A DNA stretch of 7,563 nt. Origin: Hyphomicrobium sp. GTDB taxonomy: Bacteria; Pseudomonadota; Alphaproteobacteria; Rhizobiales; Hyphomicrobiaceae. Both the position numbers and the translations under genes were made by a program. The stretch covers positions 1 through 7,563 of the forward strand of contig JAICLG010000146.1 in NCBI GenBank assembly GCA_025927515.1, given 5' to 3'. This document shows, one piece after another, positions 1-4,884 of this stretch (positions within the stretch are counted from its first letter, which is position 1; each line of letters begins with the position of its first letter). The notes beneath the pieces were generated by a model. The model was not told the origin of the DNA. It saw only the letters and a list, made by a program, of their open reading frames with translations, and searched no databases.

Positions 1-986
1 CCGAACATGAAGGAGTAGCGCGCATCCTGAGAAATCGCCTCGATGCGGTGTTTCAGGTTGCGATAGGGGGTCAGATCCTTCTTGTTTTCCAATCGCCCCA
101 TTCGGTCGTTGATCAAGGAAACGACTTCCGACATGCGGTACGGCACGGGGGTGTCGACCGTATAACGGGCGGGATCGAATGCCCGGCGAGGCTTGGCCTG
201 CTCGGCGTTGCGGCTGTTCGCGTACCGGCTTTTGGCGACCGGGATGACCTCCTGGAGGACGTCCGTCTCGGCCTTGCGGTCGCCGTCGCCGACGAGCACT
301 TCGACGATTTCCTCGAACGTCAAAAGCCAATAAGGCAGATGCATGTTCCGCGGTGAGATGACTTCGGCCCATTCCGTGAAGGCGGACGCGTACTCGCTAT
401 GCGGGTCCAGCAAGACGACATGGGCCGCCGGATTCTTTTCCAGGATGGAGCGCAAGATCAAAGCGGTCGTGCAAGATTTTCCCGTTCCCGTCGTGCCGAG
501 AATGGCAAAGTGCTTTCCAAGAAGCTCATCGACGCGGACCATGGCCGGAATGGAGCTGTCCTGCCGGATGGAACCGATGCGGATCGCCTGACTCGTGTCA
601 CCGCAAAAGGCATGTTCCAATTCGGATTTGGAGGCGAGACGCACGCGATCGCCAAGCGCCGGATAGACCGTCACGCCGCGATTGAATTTCGGCTGCCTGT
701 CGTCAGCCTGTTTCGTCAGCTCGCCGACGAGGCCGATTTCGGCAATCCATACTTCGTCGTCGCCTTCGCGTTGCGACGGCACGGGAACGCTCAGCGCCGA
801 TACGGTCGCGAGGACGAGGGTCGATGCTGTATCGATTGCGATCAGCGTGCCCATGTCCGGACGTTCGTTCTGGCCTCGGGCGCGTTTTTTGCTCGCATTG
901 TCGAGCAGAACGATCGCCTTCGATCCATTGACCGAGACGATGCGGCCGATCGAGGTATCCGCGGGATGCTCCTGCTGGCTCTTCAT
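1..986 (-). CDS. HerA-like (DUF87/HAS-barrel) ATPase, 3' part cut by window edge
   Basis: I translated this by hand from the ATG at 986; 328 complete codons are open and the frame is still open at base 1, so the C-terminus is missing. Residues about 13-110 (beginning IGRIVSVNGSKAIVLL) look like the N-terminal HAS barrel of HerA-type ATPases. Residues 164-171 read GTTGTGKS, a textbook Walker A motif with K170, and HVVLLDPHSEY at 189-199 follows as the usual strand and DPH(x)EY motif of HerA/DUF87 proteins. HerA proteins are hexameric DNA-translocating ATPases; bacterial members serve in DNA processing or, with a partner nuclease or Sir2/DUF4297 protein, in defence. No NurA or defence partner is visible. 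The start overlaps the stop of the upstream kinase gene as ATGA, so the two are probably translationally coupled. The family call is firm; the role is not. Confidence 0.88.
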   Translation of the reverse strand, partial: MKSQQEHPADTSIGRIVSVNGSKAIVLLDNASKKRARGQNERPDMGTLIAIDTASTLVLATVSALSVPVPSQREGDDEVWIAEIGLVGELTKQADDRQPKFNRGVTVYPALGDRVRLASKSELEHAFCGDTSQAIRIGSIRQDSSIPAMVRVDELLGKHFAILGTTGTGKSCTTALILRSILEKNPAAHVVLLDPHSEYASAFTEWAEVISPRNMHLPYWLLTFEEIVEVLVGDGDRKAETDVLQEVIPVAKSRYANSRNAEQAKPRRAFDPARYTVDTPVPYRMSEVVSLINDRMGRLENKKDLTPYRNLKHRIEAISQDARYSFMF

Positions 987-1876
987 GGGGTGCTTTCTTG
1001 CGGATGCCGGATGCCGGACACCGCAGCCGCGGACGGGGTTGTCATGCTGTGCCGCCCGGGAAATGTGATTATGACTTCCGTACCTTCGTTCGCCTCAGAG
1101 TGGATATCGAGGTGGCCGTGGTGCAGCTCGATAAGGGCTTTGGCGATCGGCAGGCCAAGACCGGCTCCTTCGCGCCAACGCGAGCGGCCGCCATCGACCT
1201 GGCCGAAGGGGGTCATCGCGACGCTGATCTCTTCGGGGCTCATGCCGACGCCGCTGTCGCGGATGAGGATCGCGATGCCGTGGTCGTCGGTGCGGAATGC
1301 CTTCAACGAAACCGTGCCCCCCGCGGATGAGAACCTTATCGCGTTCGACAGAATGTTCGAAAATATCTGCTTCAACTTGTTCGCGTCGCCGCGCACGAAC
1401 GGGAGATCGGGGGCGATCTCGCGAGACAGCGTAATCTCGCCGCCATCTGCCTGCGGCTGGAACTCGTCGAGGATACTGGTCAGGATGTCCTCGAGATTGA
1501 GTTCATGGCTGTCGATCGTGTATGCGCCGCTCTGGAGCTTCGAGATGTCGAGGATATCGTTGATGATCGACAGAAGACGGCCTGCAGCTTCGTGGATCAG
1601 CGCCGCGTATTCGACGATTTCCTTATCCGGCAGCGGGCGGTCCTGGTGCTGGTTCAGCAGCTTCGAAAAACCGATCACCGTGTTGAGCGGTGTTTTGAGC
1701 TCGTGGCTCATGTTCGCGATGAATTCGGATTTGATCTTGCTTGCGAGCTCGGTCTCGATGCGAGCGGAATTTTCGGCAACGTGCGCGCGGCGACGCAGAA
1801 CCGCGTCGCTCAGGAGCGATGCGTATTCGGTCATCAAGGTGTTGGACTTCGGGTTTCCTACGGAACCGAAAGGCAT
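983..1876 (-). CDS. Soluble two-component sensor histidine kinase (DivJ/PleC/PdhS-like core)
   Basis: This 297-residue protein has a complete kinase core and no membrane segment, so it should be cytoplasmic. A short N-terminal helix (about 20-50, rich in charge) leads into HisKA: the H box FIANMSHELKTPLN contains phospho-acceptor H58, and the second dimerisation helix ends with INDILDISKLQSG at about 105-117. The HATPase_c domain shows the N box NILSNAIRFS (174-183), the G1 box DSGVGM (207-212), the F box TPFGQ (222-226) and the G2 box GAGLGL (237-242). The INDILDISKLQSG helix resembles DivJ/PleC/PdhS kinases of the alphaproteobacterial cell-cycle network, but no PAS domain is present, so the sensed signal is unknown. 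No response regulator is nearby. Ribosome-binding sequence before the ATG at 1876 is weak (AGAAG about 9 bases upstream); M15 is an alternative start. The stop overlaps the HerA-like start by four bases. Confidence 0.92.
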   Translation of the reverse strand: MPFGSVGNPKSNTLMTEYASLLSDAVLRRRAHVAENSARIETELASKIKSEFIANMSHELKTPLNTVIGFSKLLNQHQDRPLPDKEIVEYAALIHEAAGRLLSIINDILDISKLQSGAYTIDSHELNLEDILTSILDEFQPQADGGEITLSREIAPDLPFVRGDANKLKQIFSNILSNAIRFSSAGGTVSLKAFRTDDHGIAILIRDSGVGMSPEEISVAMTPFGQVDGGRSRWREGAGLGLPIAKALIELHHGHLDIHSEANEGTEVIITFPGRHSMTTPSAAAVSGIRHPQESTP

Positions 1877-1938
1877 TTTGTACAGCTTCTACAGCTTAGC
1901 GCGGTGCTGGTGACAGGCTTCAATTTATGGGCGAGTAC

Positions 1939-1953
1939 CTAATCCGAGGTTAA
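1939..1953 (-). promoter_or_regulatory. CtrA-like binding box upstream of the histidine kinase
   Basis: On the minus strand the bases read TTAACC-TCGGA-TTAG. This matches the alphaproteobacterial CtrA consensus TTAA-N7-TTAA at seven of eight half-site bases and keeps the favoured CC after the first half. It lies about 62-77 bases upstream of the kinase ATG. An AT-rich CATAAAT (minus strand, near 1929-1923) sits 18 bases downstream of TTAACC and could act as a -10 element. Binding and promoter activity are inferred from motif match only. Confidence 0.45.
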
Positions 1954-2004
1954 GGGAGGCCCGCGGCGGTTCGCAAAGAAGCAACATCGCCGGCAGCGGC
2001 GGAG

Positions 2005-2014
2005 TTTCGCGAAA
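2005..2014. repeat. 10-bp perfect palindrome TTTCGCGAAA
   Basis: A perfect 10-bp palindrome in the intergenic region between the kinase and tonB. It could be an operator half or simply chance; there is no match to a regulator I know. Confidence 0.25.
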
Positions 2015-2054
2015 ACACCGTGCTGTAAGTCGTTTATCGAAAGAACGTCATTTT

Positions 2055-2078
2055 AAGTAAATAAGCGCTTAAATACTT
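2055..2078. promoter_or_regulatory. Imperfect 24-bp dyad, possible operator
   Basis: The outer arms AAGTA/TACTT and the central TAAGCGCTTA are symmetrical about 2066/2067, with only a two-base mismatch on each side (20 of 24 positions symmetrical). The centre has no natural loop and no T run follows on either strand, so it suits a dimeric DNA-binding protein better than a terminator. It is 25 bases beyond the tonB stop and about 180 bases upstream of the kinase ATG. Confidence 0.35.
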
Positions 2079-2090
2079 CATGCGATCCGG

Positions 2091-2103
2091 CGGACACTGT
2101 CCG
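2091..2103 (-). other. Small stem-loop directly after the tonB stop codon
   Basis: CGGAC-ACT-GTCCG can form a 5-bp hairpin immediately downstream of the TAA of tonB (2104-2106), and it abuts a second small palindrome, CCGTTAACGG (2101-2110). No U tract follows, so it is not a standard intrinsic terminator. It may protect the mRNA 3' end or assist Rho-dependent termination of the exb-tonB operon. Confidence 0.25.
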
Positions 2104-2829
2104 TTAACGGATAATGAATTTGAACGGCTGCGTGAACGCGAGCGGCCTGATGCTAACCTCTGGTGGGATTGGCGGGAAGGGCGCCGCCCTGTCGAGGGCC
2201 GCCGTCGCGGCCTCATCGAGGATTTTCGAACCCGAGCTCTTGGCGATTTCCTTGGATAGCAATTTTCCCGTGACGTCGATCGTGAAGCGCATCACGACCG
2301 TTCCGGATTTCCCCGAGCGTGGGTTTATCTTGGCGCGCTGTACGTGGCTGTTGATCTGGCCCAAGTAGATTCCGAGCAGCTTGGCGTCGCCGCCCGACTT
2401 GGCTTCGCCCGAACTTTGCTGCGTGACGACCGCGACCTGCTCTGGCTGTGGGGGGGCCTGAACCGTGTCCGGCGGCGGCGGTGGTTTTTTGAGCGGCGGG
2501 GGATCATCCGTCTTCACGACCTGCTGTTCGACCGTGCTCGCGTCGGAAGCGATGACGTCGCGAAGTTCGTCGGGTTTCACTTCCTGGGGAGGCGGGGGCG
2601 GCGCCGCCTGGACGGGCGTGACTTCAGCCGTTTCGATGGTTTCGAGAGCGTCCCCGAGTTTCGCATCTCCCTCTTCGGCAATGCCCTGCTCGACGAGGAC
2701 GATGTCGGTGCCTTTACCCGCGTCGAGAGCTTGGGGATTTGTTTGCTGGAGCGATGGCAACATCGCGTAGCCTATCGATCCGTGGACGAGCACGGAGAGT
2801 ATGATGGCGGTCCAGCGAAGCCAATTCAT
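2104..2829 (-). CDS. tonB: TonB energy transducer
   Basis: TonB carries energy from the ExbB-ExbD motor across the periplasm to outer-membrane receptors. This 241-residue protein shows the whole layout: a short cytoplasmic start (MNWLRW), one N-terminal membrane helix at about 7-24 containing S12 and H16 (the conserved SxxxH pair that contacts ExbB/ExbD), a proline-rich spacer at about 74-137 built of poly-Pro blocks such as APPPPP and KKPPPPP, and a C-terminal TonB domain at about 150-241. That domain contains RFTIDVTGKL, LDEAATAALDRAAPFPPIPP and the final FKFIIR. The Pro spacer lacks the alternating EP/KP repeats of E. coli TonB. It is the last gene of the operon, starting 15 bases after exbD. 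The ribosome-binding site is weak, so coupling to exbD translation is likely. TolA is excluded by the TonB_C motifs and by the lack of tolB/pal. Confidence 0.93.
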   Translation of the reverse strand: MNWLRWTAIILSVLVHGSIGYAMLPSLQQTNPQALDAGKGTDIVLVEQGIAEEGDAKLGDALETIETAEVTPVQAAPPPPPQEVKPDELRDVIASDASTVEQQVVKTDDPPPLKKPPPPPDTVQAPPQPEQVAVVTQQSSGEAKSGGDAKLLGIYLGQINSHVQRAKINPRSGKSGTVVMRFTIDVTGKLLSKEIAKSSGSKILDEAATAALDRAAPFPPIPPEVSIRPLAFTQPFKFIIR

Positions 2830-2844
2830 GTGACAGCTCGGGCT

Positions 2845-3297
2845 TCAGTTCGTTGCGGTGTTTGCCGACGGGGAAGGTTGCGAAAGGAGCGAGACGCGGG
2901 AGAACCCTGACTCACCGACTTTTCCGAGCAACGTCATCACGTCGCCGTAGGCGATCTTGCGGTCGGCGCGCACGTAGACGATGCCGTCGCCTTCCTGCGA
3001 TTTGATTTCCATCAGGCGGGAGACGAGCGTCTGCGGTGTTACCTCTTCATCGCGAATGTAGAGCTTTCCATCGGGCGACAGTGAAACGACCATCGGCTTT
3101 TTGACGGTGCCGAGCTTGGACGCCGACGTTTTCGGAAGCTCAAGGGGCACGCCCTGCACCATCAACGGCGCGGCGACCATGAAGATGATCAACAGCACAA
3201 GCATCACGTCGACCATCGGCGTGACGTTGATCTCGGCGAGCGGCTTATAGCCGTTGTCGTCGTCGCCGGACGCGCCACTTCCAACCGACATTCCCAT
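2845..3297 (-). CDS. exbD: Biopolymer transport protein ExbD
   Basis: ExbD is the proton-channel subunit of the TonB motor. The 150-residue product is close to the usual 140-150. After a short glycine/aspartate-rich cytoplasmic tail comes the family signature LAEINVTPMVDVMLVLLIIF: D30 lies at the start of the single membrane helix (about 28-47) and corresponds to the protonatable Asp25 of E. coli ExbD. The periplasmic domain follows, with VPLELPKTSAS (50-60), the strand VVSLSPDGKLYI (70-81) and VYVRADRKIAYGDVM (107-121). Its ATG shares one base with the exbB stop (TGATG), which indicates translational coupling and near-fixed stoichiometry. TolR is the main alternative, but the neighbouring tonB argues for ExbD. 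Confidence 0.95.
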   Translation of the reverse strand: MGMSVGSGASGDDDNGYKPLAEINVTPMVDVMLVLLIIFMVAAPLMVQGVPLELPKTSASKLGTVKKPMVVSLSPDGKLYIRDEEVTPQTLVSRLMEIKSQEGDGIVYVRADRKIAYGDVMTLLGKVGESGFSRVSLLSQPSPSANTATN

Positions 3298-3980
3298 CAG
3301 TTCATACCCTCGACACCACCACGAGACAGCGATCGTGCAAGATTGACGATCGCGGGCGCGACCCGATCAGCGGCGCGGCCGAGTGCGACGGTGATCTGGT
3401 TGTAAAAAATAACGGCCGGGATCGCAGCGGCGAGACCGACCGCAGTCGCGAACAACGCTTCGGCTATACCGGGCGCGACAACCGCGAGGCTGGTGTCCTT
3501 GGACTGCGCGATCGCGGTGAACGAGTGCATGATGCCCCAGACCGTTCCGAACAAGCCGATGAACGGCGCGGCGGAGCCCAGTGTCGCAAGAAACGGCAGA
3601 CCCTGTTCGATACCCTTCAGCTGCCGTTTCGTGGCGCTGCGCATCGCAATCTCGAGACGGTCGCGAATTTCACCGCTGCTACCGCCGTGGGCGCCTTCGG
3701 CCCATTCGACGCGTGCCGCATCGACGATGGCGCGGATGAGCCCGCTCGACTTGGCAACGGGGAACGATCCGGTCTTGCCGCTTTTTTCCAGCGCGCGAAT
3801 CTCACGATTGACGAGCCAGACGCGGATAAATTTCTCGAATGTCATTGCCCAGCAGACAACTGAGGCGGAGAGCAGACCGAGGATGATGCATTTCACGACG
3901 ATGTCAGCGTGATGGAACAGTCCGAGGGCTGAAAGATCGCGGCTGGCAATTTCTTCTGCCAATAAATACAAGGCGGTCAC
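3297..3980 (-). CDS. exbB: Biopolymer transport protein ExbB (MotA/TolQ/ExbB family)
   Basis: ExbB forms the pentameric inner-membrane ring that surrounds ExbD and couples proton flow to TonB movement. In this 227-residue protein three membrane helices are visible: about 26-47, 128-152 and 168-194. The two diagnostic family segments are present: LPFLATLGSAAPFIGLFGTV (128-147, T146) and APGIAEALFATAVGLAAAIP (169-188, with E174 and T179, matching the functional Glu and Thr of E. coli ExbB). The large cytoplasmic loop lies between helices 1 and 2. There is no long N-terminal periplasmic extension of the kind seen in many alphaproteobacterial ExbB proteins. The start is a GTG three bases after the stop of the upstream secreted-protein gene, with only AAAG as a ribosome-binding trace, so it probably relies on coupling. 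TolQ is the alternative; operon context favours ExbB. Confidence 0.93.
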   Translation of the reverse strand: MTALYLLAEEIASRDLSALGLFHHADIVVKCIILGLLSASVVCWAMTFEKFIRVWLVNREIRALEKSGKTGSFPVAKSSGLIRAIVDAARVEWAEGAHGGSSGEIRDRLEIAMRSATKRQLKGIEQGLPFLATLGSAAPFIGLFGTVWGIMHSFTAIAQSKDTSLAVVAPGIAEALFATAVGLAAAIPAVIFYNQITVALGRAADRVAPAIVNLARSLSRGGVEGMN

Positions 3981-3983
3981 CGT

Positions 3984-4439
3984 TTACTTTGATAGTTGAA
4001 CTTTTGTCCGTGACGACGTGGTCAGTTCCTGAAGGCAGTTCTGCCCTGCGCCTGTGTCCGACTTGCATTCCATCACGTCGTTGACGAGCATCGACCCGAT
4101 CTTGTCGCAAGACATTCCATCGATATCGAAGAGCTTGACGCTTTTCTTTTTCGGACGGAGCGGCGCGAGGTCGATCGAAAAGCGCTTTCCGATCACGCCA
4201 TCTGTCTGAAACAGGACCAGATCCATCTTGAAGGACTTGAAGTTCGTCTCGGTGCCATTGGTGACAACGACGTAAGCGCGGCAGTTCTGATCGACGGGCT
4301 CGAGTTTGTTCAGCTCGACGTTTACAGACGCACCGTCGGTTGGGCTCGTCTGCGGATCGGCGCCTGCTATCGGCGCTGCCAATGTCGTCGATGCGATGAT
4401 CGCGCATGGCAATAAAACACGCTTCAGAGTTCTGATCAC
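3984..4439 (-). CDS. Secreted four-cysteine protein, first gene of the exb-tonB operon
   Basis: Function unknown. From the GTG at 4437-4439 the product is 151 residues. Residues 1-27 form a Sec-type signal peptide: basic IRTLKR, a hydrophobic stretch VLLPCAIIASTTLAAPIA, and an AGA cleavage site before DPQ. No twin arginine is present. The mature part of about 124 residues has exactly four cysteines (C53, C111, C125, C135), enough for two disulfides, and alternating strands such as RAYVVVTNGT and FKMDLVLF. From memory, alphaproteobacterial tonB loci often carry a similar small exported protein, annotated as a Tat pathway signal sequence domain protein, next to exbB; this was not verified. It ends three bases before exbB, so it is co-transcribed and may act with the motor in the periplasm. 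The same frame extends upstream to a TTG at 4517, but the signal peptide fits the GTG start better. Confidence 0.78.
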   Translation of the reverse strand: MIRTLKRVLLPCAIIASTTLAAPIAGADPQTSPTDGASVNVELNKLEPVDQNCRAYVVVTNGTETNFKSFKMDLVLFQTDGVIGKRFSIDLAPLRPKKKSVKLFDIDGMSCDKIGSMLVNDVMECKSDTGAGQNCLQELTTSSRTKVQLSK

Positions 4440-4474
4440 GCTATGACTTTCTGTTTCGGAAAAGGCATGGTTGC

Positions 4475-4496
4475 CAAAATGCGTGTAGCCATTTTG
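4475..4496. promoter_or_regulatory. Inverted repeat upstream of the exb-tonB operon, possible operator
   Basis: CAAAATG and CATTTTG are perfect 7-bp inverted arms separated by eight bases, with weaker symmetry continuing outward (TTGC/GCAA, offset by one base). The site is 36-57 bases upstream of the GTG start of the first operon gene, where a repressor of the leftward promoter would act. The spacing suits a dimeric helix-turn-helix protein. No regulator gene is in the window. Confidence 0.38.
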
Positions 4497-4766
4497 CAAG
4501 GTCGTTGCCAGTATCAATTGCGTTAGAATCGGTAATTTTCTCGCGTCTGCGACAAGTAGTGACGGTTTGATTTGGAATGTTTTTTAGAAGAGATCGAGGC
4601 AGCACTTGGGGGTGCTTCGATGCGATGCAATGCAGCGAGAATATTTCCCGAAAATCATCACGCATAATTCCCGCCGCCGTCTAGAAATGTTGCCCGTTAG
4701 CAACGACTCGAATTCCTAAATCAGCCCGAGATCATTTCCTGACACTCGACAGATTGACCCAAGCGG

Positions 4767-4810
4767 GCAAGCCACGCTTGCTGAGTTTGAGTGGCCGCAA
4801 GAGTCGCGGC
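4767..4810 (+). other. Two adjacent stem-loops in the receptor 5' region
   Basis: GCAAGC-CAC-GCTTGC (4767-4781) is a perfect 6-bp stem with a three-base loop, and GCCGC-AAGAGTC-GCGGC (4794-4810) is a 5-bp stem. A longer-range GAGTT/AACTC pairing (4783-4787 with 4832-4836) could enclose the second. If transcription starts upstream, these would lie in the mRNA leader of the receptor gene. I cannot match them to a known riboswitch. Confidence 0.25.
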
Positions 4811-4869
4811 GCGGGGGGCGCTTTGAGCTGCAACTCTGCTCGTTCAACAAGTCGCACTCTCTCATGCAT

Positions 4870-4876
4870 GGGGAAG
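4870..4876 (+). promoter_or_regulatory. Ribosome-binding site deciding the receptor start
   Basis: GGGGAAG lies eight bases before the ATG at 4885, whereas the in-frame ATG at 4864 has no purine-rich sequence before it. This supports starting at 4885, which also gives a compact standard signal peptide. Confidence 0.6.
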
Positions 4877-4884
4877 TCGGGGGA

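Larger units (their letters stand above)
4440..4884. promoter_or_regulatory. Divergent control region between the exb-tonB operon and the receptor gene
   Basis: This stretch of about 445 bases has no gene I can support; the open frames in it lack ribosome-binding sites and family features. It must contain the promoters of both the leftward operon and the rightward receptor gene. I see no clean -35/-10 pair. A TTGACC at 4754-4759 (plus strand) and a TTGTCG on the minus strand at 4555-4550 are weak -35 candidates. It also holds several inverted repeats listed separately. I cannot recognise a Fur box, a full Irr (ICE) element or a cobalamin riboswitch. Confidence 0.6.

Noticed and set aside
1..986. 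HerA-based anti-phage defence system
   Set aside because: The HerA-like gene is paired with a histidine kinase, and no Sir2, DUF4297 or NurA-like nuclease is visible. The left neighbour is outside the window, so this cannot be fully excluded.
399..1913. Long plus-strand open frame of 504 codons
   Set aside because: It lies antisense to the HerA-like and kinase genes, both of which carry complete catalytic motifs. The product is low-order and Arg/Ser-rich with no recognisable domain; long antisense frames are common in GC-rich coding DNA.
4440..4517. Extended TTG start for the secreted four-cysteine protein
   Set aside because: It would place 26 extra residues before an otherwise normal signal peptide and use a rare start codon without a ribosome-binding site; the GTG at 4439 is better.
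4441..4665. Minus-strand open frame of 74 codons in the divergent region
   Set aside because: It has no signal peptide, domain or ribosome-binding site and overlaps the likely promoter and operator of the exb operon.
4700..4884. Cobalamin or TPP riboswitch before the receptor
   Set aside because: A GCCACG string and hairpins prompted the idea, but the conserved B12 box and the TPP core motifs are absent.
4440..4884. Fur box for iron control
   Set aside because: I found no 19-bp GATAAT-type inverted repeat; the ATAAT and ATCAT strings near 4655-4670 do not form the needed symmetry.
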